Positions 50,452-59,250 of a DNA stretch of 64,000 nt are shown here, piece by piece. Source of the DNA: Cytophagales bacterium (GTDB lineage Bacteria > Bacteroidota > Bacteroidia > Cytophagales > Flammeovirgaceae); the NCBI GenBank assembly GCA_025056215.1, contig JANWWC010000006.1:1-64000 (forward strand), given 5' to 3'. The translations under genes and the position numbers were made by a program. The notes beneath the pieces were generated by a model. It was given only the letters and a program-made list of their open reading frames with translations, was not told the origin of the DNA and made no database searches. Within the stretch, counting starts at the first letter, position 1. Each line of letters begins with the position of its first letter.

Positions 50452-52278
50452 ATGAAAATCGAACAAATTTATACAGGTTGCTTAGCACAAGGAGCCTATT
50501 ATATCGTCTCAGAAGGAGAAGCTGCTATTATTGATCCTCTCCGAGAAACGCAACCTTATCTAGACAGGCTACAGAAAGATAATGTAGTGCTCAAATACAT
50601 TTTTGAGACGCATTTTCATGCAGACTTTGTGAGTGGACATTTGGATTTAAGTCGAAAGACAGGAGCTCCTATTGTATACGGTCCTTTAGCTGGATGCGAA
50701 TTCGATTGTGTGAATGCTGTAGATGGACAAATTTTTGAAGTTGGCAAGGTTAAAATAAAAGTTTTGCACACGCCTGGGCATACTATGGAGAGCTCTTGTT
50801 TTTTATTGTTAGATGAAAATGGCAAAGAACATGCTGTATTTACAGGAGATACTCTTTTTATTGGAGATGTAGGAAGGCCAGATTTAGCACAAAAAGCAGC
50901 TAATATGACAAAAGAACAATTGGCTGCAACTCTTTATCGTTCTTTGCGAACTAAAATTATGACTTTGCCCGACGATGTCATTGTATATCCTGGACATGGG
51001 GCGGGAAGCGCTTGTGGAAAGAATATGAGCAAAGAAACAGTTTCAACTATCGGACAACAAAAAAAGTTTAACTATGCTCTTCGCGCTGATATGACCGAAG
51101 AAGAATTTGTAAAAGAAGTACTAGAAGGATTGCCTCCCGCGCCAGCTTATTTTGGAATGAATGCAGCTATCAACAAAAAAGGATATACTTCTTTTGATGT
51201 AGTGCTTAATCAAGGAATGCGAGCTCTTACTGTGGAAGAATTTGAAGAAATTGCAGAACGTTCCGGAGCGCTTTTATTAGATACCCGTTCTAATAGTGAT
51301 TTTTCAAAAGGATTTATTCCTCAATCTATCAACATCGGATTGAACGGCGAGTTTGCCCCTTGGGTAGGAACACTAATCGGTGATGTGAAACAACCTATTT
51401 TGTTAATTACAGAAATAGGGAAAGAGGAAGAATCTGTGACGCGTTTAAGCCGAGTAGGTTTTGACAACGTATTAGGACATCTTAAAGGAGGATTTGAAGC
51501 GTGGAAAAACGCAGGCAAAGAAATCGACACAGTACGCCGCATTACGGCTCAAGAATTTGCTGAACGCTTTAAAACTGATAAGAGTCCTATAATCGATGTT
51601 CGTAAAGAAGCCGAGTATACAGCTGAACATGTAGAAGGAGCCGAAAACAAACCATTAGCATTCATTAACGACTGGATCAATTCAATTAATCCTCAACAGC
51701 ATTTTTACTTGCATTGTGCAGGAGGATACAGAAGTATGATTGCTGCCTCTATCTTGCAAGCGCGTGGATATCGCAACTTCAGCGAAATAGAAGGTGGATT
51801 CAATGCAATTTCAAAAACTGAAGTTCCTCGAACTAACTATGTATGTCCTTCTACCTTAAAGCAAAAGGAATACGCCGCTCAGAATACTACTTCTAAATCT
51901 AAAAAGATAAATTCTACATTTCTTTATATTCTTACCATTTTAATTTCTATTGTTATGATTGGGCTTATTAAAAATCTATTCAGAAAGTCAGACGAGTTAT
52001 CTACCTTACAAAATGTAAAAAAAGAAGACGTGTTTTGGGTAGATGTTCGCACTGCGAGTGAGCATGCTGCAGGGCATCCGAAGGGCTCTGTAAATATTCC
52101 TTTAGATAGGATTTCTTCTAATCTCGATAAGTTTGAAGGTAAAAAGTATATCGTAGTGTTTTGTGCTTCTGGCAACCGCAGTGGGCAAGCTAAAAGTATT
52201 TTAGAAAGCAATGGTTTTACTAATGTAATCAATGGGGGAAGTTGGCGTAATGTAGAACAATTTTTGTCGGGCAAGTAA
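50452..52278 (+). CDS. Persulfide dioxygenase-like MBL protein fused to three rhodanese domains with a membrane segment
   Basis: 608 residues from the ATG at 50452 (a TTG three codons earlier is weaker). Domains: metallo-beta-lactamase/ETHE1-like (about 1-230) with THFHADFVSGH (H54, H56, D58), HTPGH (H110), GDT (D133) and YPGHG (H182); rhodanese 1 (about 262-355) with no active Cys; rhodanese 2 (about 366-458) with active-site HCAGGYRS (C422); a membrane helix (about 489-507); and rhodanese 3 (about 518-606) with FCASGNRS (C571). It should oxidise glutathione or other persulfides and pass sulfane sulfur. The usual Blh protein ends after the second rhodanese, so the anchor and third domain are unusual. 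Between TauE and YeeE genes. Confidence 0.92.
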   Translation: MKIEQIYTGCLAQGAYYIVSEGEAAIIDPLRETQPYLDRLQKDNVVLKYIFETHFHADFVSGHLDLSRKTGAPIVYGPLAGCEFDCVNAVDGQIFEVGKVKIKVLHTPGHTMESSCFLLLDENGKEHAVFTGDTLFIGDVGRPDLAQKAANMTKEQLAATLYRSLRTKIMTLPDDVIVYPGHGAGSACGKNMSKETVSTIGQQKKFNYALRADMTEEEFVKEVLEGLPPAPAYFGMNAAINKKGYTSFDVVLNQGMRALTVEEFEEIAERSGALLLDTRSNSDFSKGFIPQSINIGLNGEFAPWVGTLIGDVKQPILLITEIGKEEESVTRLSRVGFDNVLGHLKGGFEAWKNAGKEIDTVRRITAQEFAERFKTDKSPIIDVRKEAEYTAEHVEGAENKPLAFINDWINSINPQQHFYLHCAGGYRSMIAASILQARGYRNFSEIEGGFNAISKTEVPRTNYVCPSTLKQKEYAAQNTTSKSKKINSTFLYILTILISIVMIGLIKNLFRKSDELSTLQNVKKEDVFWVDVRTASEHAAGHPKGSVNIPLDRISSNLDKFEGKKYIVVFCASGNRSGQAKSILESNGFTNVINGGSWRNVEQFLSGK

Positions 52279-52389
52279 CTGTCGTATCATCTGCTTTTTC
52301 TAATCTTGAGATTCTTTAAATATCGGGAAAGATTTCTTATAACATTCTTTCATTCTAAATGGTTGATAAGAATATAAACAATTCAAATT

Positions 52390-52953
52390 ATGATAGAAAC
52401 ATTCAAACAACCTTGGCCTTGGTATGTAGCGGGTCCTTTGATTGGAGCAACTGTACCCTTATTATTAATCTTAGGAAATAAGTCGTTTGGGATTAGTTCT
52501 TCTTTAAGACATATCTGCGCGGCTTGTGCACCAGCTAACATTTCATTTTTTCGCTACAACTGGAAAAAAGAACTGTGGAACCTTTACTTTGTTGCAGGGG
52601 TCGTTGTAGGAGGATTTTTAGCAGGTAAATTCCTTAGCAATCCTTATGCTATAGATTTAAATCCTTCTCTTGTAAGCGAATTAGCGCAATACGGTATCAA
52701 TGATTTTTCACAATTGATCCCTATTCAGCTATTCAACTGGAAATCTTTACTTTCATGGCGTGGATTTTTGCTGATGGGCGCAGGTGGATTTTTAGTGGGT
52801 TTCGGAACTCGCTATGCGGGAGGATGTACAAGCGGACATTCTATTACAGGACTTTCTATACTTCAATGGCCTTCTTTAATAGCTACGATTTGCTTTATGA
52901 TAGGTGGGTTTATTATGGCGAATTTTATACTTCCTTTGATCCTTTCTTTGTAA
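52390..52953 (+). CDS. YeeE/YedE family sulfur transporter half (PmpA-like)
   Basis: 187 residues, about five membrane helices. It has ICAACAP and the conserved Cys motif [16 protein letters not shown], the feature that passes thiosulfate or sulfane sulfur in YeeE/TsuA proteins. About 110 nt after the rhodanese gene. Together with the next gene it makes the two halves of a YeeE-type channel as in the BigR-controlled operon. Confidence 0.9.
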   Translation: MIETFKQPWPWYVAGPLIGATVPLLLILGNKSFGISSSLRHICAACAPANISFFRYNWKKELWNLYFVAGVVVGGFLAGKFLSNPYAIDLNPSLVSELAQYGINDFSQLIPIQLFNWKSLLSWRGFLLMGAGGFLVGFGTRYAGGCTSGHSITGLSILQWPSLIATICFMIGGFIMANFILPLILSL

Positions 52954-52974
52954 AATTTTTAAAAACTTTTGCTT

Positions 52975-53505
52975 ATGCTTACACATCCAGAAACTTCACG
53001 AGAAAAAGTTGAACTATACGAAGAAAACAAAGATTTTGAAGTTCGTTCATTAGATGCTATGTGCGTCAACGAAAGTCATTTAGAACATAATTGGGTGCAT
53101 CGCCTTAAATATTTAGTGGTGGGTATATTATTTGGCATTGTGTTGGTGAAATCAGAAGTAGCGAGCTGGTTTCGCGTACAGGAAATGTTTCGATTGCAAT
53201 CTTTTCATATGTACGGAGTGATTGGAAGTGCAGTGCTAACAGGAATGATTGCCGTATGGCTGATAAAAAAACTGAATATCAAGACCATCTACGGAGAAAA
53301 AATTGAGATTTATCCTAAAAAGTTCAACAAAGGTCAAATATTTGGAGGACTTCTTTTTGGACTCGGTTGGGCAATGACTGGTGCATGCCCTGGACCTCTT
53401 TATGCTCAAGTGGGTTTAGGATTTAGTGTTGTCTTGTTTACTCTTTTTTCTGCTGTTGTAGGGACTTGGGTTTATGGAAAATTCAGAGATAAGCTACCGC
53501 ATTAA
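52975..53505 (+). CDS. YeeE/YedE family sulfur transporter half (PmpB-like, DUF6691)
   Basis: 176 residues from the ATG at 52975 (a TTG at 52969 is the alternative). A hydrophilic N-terminal 45 residues precedes about four helices. It has LFGLGWAMTGACPGPLYAQVGLG, the second-half motif with conserved Cys-Pro-Gly-Pro. Last gene of the sulfur operon; the stop lies inside the terminator stem. Confidence 0.88.
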   Translation: MLTHPETSREKVELYEENKDFEVRSLDAMCVNESHLEHNWVHRLKYLVVGILFGIVLVKSEVASWFRVQEMFRLQSFHMYGVIGSAVLTGMIAVWLIKKLNIKTIYGEKIEIYPKKFNKGQIFGGLLFGLGWAMTGACPGPLYAQVGLGFSVVLFTLFSAVVGTWVYGKFRDKLPH

Positions 53506-53522
53506 AACGGTAGCTTTTTTTA
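53492..53522 (+). terminator. Rho-independent terminator of the sulfur operon
   Basis: AGCTACCG (53492-53499), 8-nt loop, CGGTAGCT (53508-53515), then T run. The stop codon of the last gene falls in the loop. Confidence 0.92.
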
Positions 53523-53612
53523 ATGATAAATTTTTTAAAAATTTTTGGAAAAAGAATCAAAAAAAATGCAAATTACAAACGATACAAAAATAAACCTAAA
53601 AATGCTGTCTTT

Positions 53613-54122
53613 ATGTCTGCAACGTCGAACAAAGTACTGGTTCTAAACGCTGATTATAGGGCGTATACCGTTTGTAGTTTGTACAAAGCTTTTATTTTGG
53701 TTTATTTACAAAAAGCAGAAGTGATTACAGCGCAGGCAGGACGAGCGATTCGAACAGTAGATAAGTCCTACGTTGCTCCCTCTATTATTCGATTAAACAA
53801 ATACGTAAATCTTCCTTATAAAGGAGTAATGTTATCACGTCAAAACATCTTTAAACGCGATAATTACACATGTGTATATTGTGGCTCTCGTGAAGATTTA
53901 ACGCTTGATCATGTTATTCCGCGCTCACGCGGAGGAACGTCCTCATGGACAAACTTGGTAACTGCTTGCAGGCGCTGTAACGCTAAAAAAGGAGATTTTA
54001 CTCCAGAAGAAGCTAATATGAAAATGGCTTATGCTCCTTATAAACCATCTTTTATTATGTTCTTGCGCGAGTGTGCGGGTAACATCGATGAAAGCTGGCA
54101 TCCTTATTTGCATTTTCATTGA
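53613..54122 (+). CDS. HNH endonuclease
   Basis: 169 residues from the ATG at 53613; an in-frame ATG at 53523 would add 30 very basic residues. Typical of the short HNH proteins of Bacteroidota: KVLVLNADYRAYTVCSLYKAFILVYLQKAEVI, then the zinc-ribbon HNH core YTCVYCGSREDLTLDHVIPRSRGGTSSWTNLVTACRRCNAKKG, where CxxC pairs with CxxC and D-H and N form the active site. It should be a DNA-cutting or nicking enzyme with unknown role. The end overlaps the next (convergent) gene by 7 nt. Confidence 0.9.
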   Translation: MSATSNKVLVLNADYRAYTVCSLYKAFILVYLQKAEVITAQAGRAIRTVDKSYVAPSIIRLNKYVNLPYKGVMLSRQNIFKRDNYTCVYCGSREDLTLDHVIPRSRGGTSSWTNLVTACRRCNAKKGDFTPEEANMKMAYAPYKPSFIMFLRECAGNIDESWHPYLHFH

Positions 54123-54613
54123 GGAGAGTTTGATAAATATTTTTTAAGCCAAGTATTTTGAGCCTGATTCTGAAATGATTTCTCAAACTCTGAAAGAGTT
54201 TGCAAAGTAATATCAAAAACTAGCGTAGTAGGTTGTAAAATGCCGTTGGAAAACGTTTCTTTCAGATCTCGAAGATTAACGCACATGATTTGATTATCTT
54301 TCCAGTAATTCACTTGTGTTCTATCTGTCAAGCACACATTCAATTGTTTTTCAAATTGTTGTATCAGGTTTACACACTTATCAATGGCGCAACCGCTAGG
54401 AGCATATTTTTCTTGGTTAACCGCAATCAAAATAAATCGATTGTGTAAAACCTGAAAAGAAGATTCTAAAGGTTTATTATGAGCTTGCCATGTTTGCAAA
54501 AAGTTTCTGAGTTCTTGCTTGATATATGCTACTTCTGTTTCAGAAAGTTCTCTGTTTGATTGATATATCCAAATGCGAGAATTCGGCGGTAAATTTTCAA
54601 TAGGTACTAACAT
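54116..54613 (-). CDS. Conserved Bacteroidota hypothetical protein
   Basis: 165 residues, soluble. The pattern LPPNSRIWIYQSNRELSETE followed by ASGCAIDKCV-like SGCAIDKCVNLIQQFEKQL matches a small conserved family in Bacteroidota that databases sometimes call ABC transporter ATPase, although no Walker motifs are present here. I therefore do not accept that label. Function unknown. Confidence 0.7.
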   Translation of the reverse strand: MLVPIENLPPNSRIWIYQSNRELSETEVAYIKQELRNFLQTWQAHNKPLESSFQVLHNRFILIAVNQEKYAPSGCAIDKCVNLIQQFEKQLNVCLTDRTQVNYWKDNQIMCVNLRDLKETFSNGILQPTTLVFDITLQTLSEFEKSFQNQAQNTWLKKYLSNSPQ

Positions 54614-54666
54614 TTCGAATTATTTTTCCATTTAATAACTTACTTTAAGTTTGAAAAGTTTCAACT

Positions 54667-55722
54667 CTATTTTGCTTTGAAGGGCACGTTAACCTTTCGA
54701 AGTGGTTCTAAAGGAGCATTGCTAAAAACTACTATTTGCAGTTCGTTCATATGATTTTTTTTAATAGGCTTTATTTTAAAGACCGCCATCGCTTCTTCCT
54801 GAGGCATAAGCACGGATTTATCTAAACTTATAAGTTCAAGTATTTCATCGTGTTCAATTTCGTAAATAATGAGCGATTGATTCCCAATATTTTTAATAAA
54901 AAGCTCCACTATAGGATTGTGCTCCGCATCATAAGATACTTCTAATTCTTTGATATATAATTGCGGAATATTATAAATGTCGATCTGATCCAAAGGGGGA
55001 GTATACTGACGAATAGTTGCCGTAATTGTAAAATGATATTCTAAAAAGGATGTGTCTTTTGTAAATAGCACGAAATCATCTACGCTATACCCAAAATCAT
55101 TTTTAATTTCGGGATGGTAGAACAATGTAATTTCATTGATTTGCTTTGCTTTGAAAATTCTAGGGGATTCTTTCCACACAATTTCTAAATATGGAGGAGT
55201 GTAAATAGAATCTATTATAATATCATAAGGAGCATCATTATAAATCAAAATGTTTTTGCGAACAACTCCTTGATTGGTGATAATTCCTAAATTAATATTT
55301 TTAGATTGCGTTCTTAATTTCCCAATACTGAAAGGAAATTGCATAAAAGGTTCAGTATCAAAAGGTTCTATATAGCCTGCCAAAACAACAAATGTACTAT
55401 CTGTATTTTCTTTAACTTTATAGATAATTTTTATTTTTTTTAAAAAGCTTCCTGCTTTGTAGGCATCAAAAGTTACTTGGAGAGAGCCCCTTTTTTTCTC
55501 ATATTGATTTTCTAGCAAAGCACTACAAGCACAATCAGGTTGCACTTCTACGATTTCAGTAGAGTCATCAAGAATTTGATATTCGAATATTCGCGTAAGC
55601 GGGAAATCATTAATTTTAAGACGACCTACGTAAATACTATCTACCTTAAAAACAATTGGTTGTGCTTTTATAATTATAATACTCGAAAAGAGACTTATTG
55701 CAAGACATATCCAATACTTCAT
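54667..55722 (-). CDS. Exported DUF1573-like protein
   Basis: 351 residues. Signal peptide (about 1-20, ending IIIKAQ) and repeated ASH/immunoglobulin-like domains: VEVQPDCACSALL resembles the SCGCT hallmark of DUF1573, but only one copy exists and the last domains lack Cys. KNIGNQSLIIYEIEHDEILEL and LMPQEEAMAVFKIKP are typical DUF1573 strands. It overlaps the parA stop by 4 nt (ATGA). Compare the two-domain protein at 18870-19940. Confidence 0.72.
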   Translation of the reverse strand: MKYWICLAISLFSSIIIIKAQPIVFKVDSIYVGRLKINDFPLTRIFEYQILDDSTEIVEVQPDCACSALLENQYEKKRGSLQVTFDAYKAGSFLKKIKIIYKVKENTDSTFVVLAGYIEPFDTEPFMQFPFSIGKLRTQSKNINLGIITNQGVVRKNILIYNDAPYDIIIDSIYTPPYLEIVWKESPRIFKAKQINEITLFYHPEIKNDFGYSVDDFVLFTKDTSFLEYHFTITATIRQYTPPLDQIDIYNIPQLYIKELEVSYDAEHNPIVELFIKNIGNQSLIIYEIEHDEILELISLDKSVLMPQEEAMAVFKIKPIKKNHMNELQIVVFSNAPLEPLRKVNVPFKAK

Positions 55723-56507
55723 TCTTGGGTTTCTTTTACCTTAATGTTATTTTTTTGAAGAATTTCTCGCGCTAAGTTTAAGTAGCTTACAGCACCTTTG
55801 CTCGTAGCGTCGTGTGCAATCACAGGCAATCCATGACTCGGTGACTCGCTAATTTTTGTATTCCTTGGAATAATACTTTTAAAGGTCATCTCTTTAAAGT
55901 GTTCATTTACTTGGGCTACCACTTCATTGCACAAGCGCAAACGAACATCGTACATTGTTAATAAGATTCCTTCAATGGTTAAAGAAGTGTTCAAGCGAGA
56001 TTGTATGATTTTGATGGTGCTGAGGAGTTTTCCTAACCCTTCCAAAGCAAAGTATTCACACTGCACTGGGATTATAACTGAGTCTGCAGCAGTTAAAGCG
56101 TTGATAGTTACGATTCCTAAAGAAGGAGAACAATCTATAATGATAAAATCGTAGTCTTGTTTAATAGGGCTAAGCGCGTATTTCATGCGATTTTCTCTTT
56201 CTTCGATGTTAATCATTTCTACTTCTGCTCCCACTAAGTCGATATGAGAGGGAACAATATCCAAGTAAGCAAACTGAGTAGGAATGATGCAATCGCGAAT
56301 GGCAATATTTTCTACCATGCATTCATAAATGGTGTTTCGTTTTTGCTTGGGATTGAGTCCTAATCCAGAGGTAGCGTTTGCTTGAGGGTCTGCATCAATT
56401 ACAAGTGTATTAAGCTCTAAAGCTGCGAAACTTGCTGCCAAATTGACTGCCGTCGTAGTTTTTCCAACCCCTCCTTTTTGGTTTGCAATAGCGATAATCT
56501 TGCTCAT
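55719..56507 (-). CDS. parA: Chromosome-partitioning ATPase ParA (Soj)
   Basis: 262 residues. Deviant Walker A KGGVGKTTTAVNLAASFA at 11-28, LVIDADPQANATSGLG, and Walker B FIIIDCSPSLG. ParA moves ParB-parS on the nucleoid. In most Bacteroidota parA is followed by parB and DUF5683/dapB; here a DUF1573-like gene follows with a 4-nt overlap and parB is not visible. DUF5683 is at about 10.4 kb. Confidence 0.95.
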   Translation of the reverse strand: MSKIIAIANQKGGVGKTTTAVNLAASFAALELNTLVIDADPQANATSGLGLNPKQKRNTIYECMVENIAIRDCIIPTQFAYLDIVPSHIDLVGAEVEMINIEERENRMKYALSPIKQDYDFIIIDCSPSLGIVTINALTAADSVIIPVQCEYFALEGLGKLLSTIKIIQSRLNTSLTIEGILLTMYDVRLRLCNEVVAQVNEHFKEMTFKSIIPRNTKISESPSHGLPVIAHDATSKGAVSYLNLAREILQKNNIKVKETQE

Positions 56508-56592
56508 AATTCAATTTTTAAAAAATCCATATTTTTCTTGAGTAATAACGTAAAATTATTCCTATTTTATTTTGTGCAAATTGGTAATTTTA

Positions 56593-56622
56593 TTGATATA
56601 TTAAGCAATAATTTTAGATTTG
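56593..56622 (+). promoter_or_regulatory. Promoter of the peptide-binding protein gene
   Basis: TTG at 56593-56595, 19-nt spacer, TAGATTTG at 56615-56622: full consensus, 16 nt before the ATG at 56639. Confidence 0.6.
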
Positions 56623-56638
56623 CACGACAAGATTTTTA

Positions 56639-58339
56639 ATGATAACTAAATTTATCAAATCCATGCAAAAGCAATTCTTTTATTTAATAGGCATCGCTGC
56701 TTTCTTATATGGCTGTGGCAAAACAACAAAAGAGCAGCAACAAACCACACAAGAAGAACGTAAAAAAGTTTTTCGCTACAACCAAGCTGAAGGGCTTACT
56801 TCTCTCGATCCTGCTCACGCGCGCACGCAGGCAAATATATGGGCTGTTACGCAGCTCTATAATGGTCTGTTTGAATTTACAGAGAGCTTGGTAGAACAAG
56901 TATGTTTGGCTGAGTCTTACGATGTTTCGTCAGATGGAAAAACTTATATTATAAAAATTAGAAAGGGTGTACATTTTCACGATAGCGATGTATTTCCAGA
57001 TGGGAAGGGACGAGAAGTTACAGCGGAAGATTTTGTATATAGCTTTAAACGTATTTTAGACCCCAATACGGCTAGCAGCGGCGCTTGGATTTTTAACGAT
57101 AAAGTATTGCGCGATAAAAATGGAAACATTTCTGATACTTGCTTCAAGGCGCTTGACAAATATACTTTAGCTATCTATTTACAAAAGCAGTTTCCTCCTT
57201 TCTTACAAATTTTGGCGATGCCCTATTGTTTTGTAGTACCTCGAGAAGCAGTAGAAAAATACGGTAAAGATTTTGGAAGAAATCCTGTCGGTACAGGACC
57301 TTTTAAGTTTCAAGCTTGGGATGATGGGAATAGCCTTACTTTCTTAAAAAATCCTAATTATTGGAGAAGAGATATTAACCATAATCCACTTCCTTACTTA
57401 GATGCTGTCCAAATTTCTTTTATTGCTGATAAGAATACAGAGTTTCTCACCTTTCAACAAGGTAAGTTGGATTTAATAACAGGAATCGATGCTTCTATAA
57501 TAGACCAGATTCTTAAAAAAGATGGGACTCCGCGTGAAGAAATTGCTCAAAAATTTACAGTGCAGAAAGTGGATTATCTTAATACAGAATATTTAGGATT
57601 TATCTTAGATCCTTCTCGTTATGAAGATAAAAATCACCCTCTTCTAGATAAGCGTGTGCGTCAAGCGCTTAGTTACGCTATCAATCGTGAAGAACTTGTT
57701 TCTTATATTCGTAACAATTTAGGAGTGCCCGGTGACAACGGATTTGTACCTCCTTTTTTACCTTCTTTTGATGAAAATAAAGTAAAAGGATATAATTTTA
57801 ATCCTGACAAAGCAAACGCGCTCCTTAAAGAGGCCGGCTATGGACAAGGTGGAAAGAAAATGCCAGAACTTGTTCTTTATACAACCCCTACTTATAAGGA
57901 AATATCAGAATATTTGCAAAAACAATGGAGTTCTGTTTTAGGAATTCCAGTTCGTTTGGAAATCAATACGTTTGCTACTCACTTAGATTTAGTCAACAAC
58001 GGCAAAGCAATGTTTTTTAGAGCTTCTTGGTTGGGCGATTATCCAGACGAAGAGAATTTTCTTTCTTGTTTTTACAGCAAAAATTTTGCCCCTGCAGGGC
58101 CTAATAAAACGCGCTTTAAAAACGCAACCTTTGATAAGCTTTATGAAGATGTACAAAAAATTTCTGGCTTTGAGCGACATGATATTTATCATAAACTCGA
58201 TCAAATTGTGATGAACGAAAGTGCGGTCATTGTCCTTTATTACGATGAAGTTTTACGATTGACTCAAAAATACGTACAAGGGCTTGAAACTAATGCTATG
58301 AACGTTCTTAAGCTTGAAAAAGTAGATTTTACAAACTGA
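56639..58339 (+). CDS. Lipoprotein substrate-binding protein, peptide/nickel ABC transporter family (SBP_bac_5)
   Basis: 566 residues. The first residues KQFFYLIGIAAFLYGCGK carry a lipobox LYGC, so it is a lipid-anchored binding protein; a second ATG at 56663 would still keep this. SBP_bac_5 marks: AEGLTSLDPAHARTQANIW at the start, YVFSFKRILDPNTASSGAW-like AEDFVYSFKRILDP, GTGPFKFQAWDDG and DKRVRQALSYAINREEL. It should capture oligopeptides for an ABC importer, but no permease or ATPase gene is adjacent. Terminator follows. Confidence 0.92.
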   Translation: MITKFIKSMQKQFFYLIGIAAFLYGCGKTTKEQQQTTQEERKKVFRYNQAEGLTSLDPAHARTQANIWAVTQLYNGLFEFTESLVEQVCLAESYDVSSDGKTYIIKIRKGVHFHDSDVFPDGKGREVTAEDFVYSFKRILDPNTASSGAWIFNDKVLRDKNGNISDTCFKALDKYTLAIYLQKQFPPFLQILAMPYCFVVPREAVEKYGKDFGRNPVGTGPFKFQAWDDGNSLTFLKNPNYWRRDINHNPLPYLDAVQISFIADKNTEFLTFQQGKLDLITGIDASIIDQILKKDGTPREEIAQKFTVQKVDYLNTEYLGFILDPSRYEDKNHPLLDKRVRQALSYAINREELVSYIRNNLGVPGDNGFVPPFLPSFDENKVKGYNFNPDKANALLKEAGYGQGGKKMPELVLYTTPTYKEISEYLQKQWSSVLGIPVRLEINTFATHLDLVNNGKAMFFRASWLGDYPDEENFLSCFYSKNFAPAGPNKTRFKNATFDKLYEDVQKISGFERHDIYHKLDQIVMNESAVIVLYYDEVLRLTQKYVQGLETNAMNVLKLEKVDFTN

Positions 58340-58360
58340 GTTTCTCTAAAAACAATCTTT

Positions 58361-58388
58361 TGCCCTCAGTCCAGGGGGCATTTTTTAT
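58361..58388 (+). terminator. Rho-independent terminator of the peptide-binding protein gene
   Basis: TGCCCTC (58361-58367), loop AGTCCA, GGGGGCA (58374-58380) with one G-T pair, then TTTTTT. Confidence 0.85.
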
Positions 58389-58460
58389 TTTGCATAAAAT
58401 TACTTGATTCAAAAGCCTAAATTTTCTTTGGAAAAATTCTTTTAAGAAAGATTCCGATGT

Positions 58461-59177
58461 ATGGCAAATACTTTTTTTCAGTTTAAGCAATTTAGGGTCG
58501 AACATTCTAAATGCGCTATGAAAGTCAATACGGATAGCTGTATTTTAGGCGCATTTGCTCATGTTGAAAATCCTTGCAGAATTTTGGATATAGGCACTGG
58601 TTCGGGAGTGATTGCACTTATGTTAGCACAACGCTACCAGAATACTTTGATCGATGGAGTTGAGATTGAACCTAATGCTGCTCATCAAGCAAAAGAGAAT
58701 TTTGCAAGAAGCCTTTGGGCGGATAGATTATATGTTTGGAATGAGAGCATTCAGGAGTATGCTAAAACAAGAGAACATCATTACGATATGATAGTAAGTA
58801 ATCCTCCTTATTTTACGAATTCTACTCCTTGTCGAGATAGTTCTTCTAATGTAGCAAGGCACAGCATTCATTTGACTCAATACGACTTAGCAAAATGCGT
58901 GCAACGATTGCTTACGTCCTCGGGGCGTTTTTTTGTAATTTTTCCTGTATATATCGCCACTCAATTCGAACAAATAGCTCAAAAATTTCAGCTTTTTTCT
59001 CACACAAGACTATTTATTGCAGACAACCCTACTCGGCCTTACAATCGCGTGATTAGCGTTTACTCAAAAAAACGCACATCTTATGTACAAGAAAAATATT
59101 TGGAAATCAAAGAAAGAGATGGCAATTACTCAGATGATTTTATTAGCTTAATGAAACCTTATTACTTCTACTTATAA
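58461..59177 (+). CDS. trmN6: tRNA1(Val) (adenine(37)-N6)-methyltransferase
   Basis: 238 residues. Motif I ILDIGTGSGVIALMLAQR near residue 45, motif IV MIVSNPPYF at about 110, preceded by YDMIVSN. FKQFRVEHSKCAMKVNTDSCILGAFA at the N-terminus is the hallmark of TrmN6/YfiC. It methylates N6 of A37 in tRNA-Val. Alone on its strand. Confidence 0.93.
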   Translation: MANTFFQFKQFRVEHSKCAMKVNTDSCILGAFAHVENPCRILDIGTGSGVIALMLAQRYQNTLIDGVEIEPNAAHQAKENFARSLWADRLYVWNESIQEYAKTREHHYDMIVSNPPYFTNSTPCRDSSSNVARHSIHLTQYDLAKCVQRLLTSSGRFFVIFPVYIATQFEQIAQKFQLFSHTRLFIADNPTRPYNRVISVYSKKRTSYVQEKYLEIKERDGNYSDDFISLMKPYYFYL

Positions 59178-59216
59178 TTTTTGTTCAGATTTTAACTGAA
59201 ACATGTGAAAAATAAA

Positions 59217-59250
59217 TTAGGCTATCTTTTTAGAGATAGCCTAAAAGATT
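59217..59250. terminator. Bidirectional terminator between trmN6 and sdhA
   Basis: Stem TTAGGCTATC (59217-59226) / GATAGCCTAA (59235-59244) with an 8-nt loop. On the minus strand T-rich bases follow, so it best serves sdhA; the plus strand has only AAGATT afterwards. Confidence 0.75.

Noticed and set aside
54116-54613. ABC transporter ATPase label for the 165-residue protein
   Set aside because: No Walker A, Walker B or signature motif is present.
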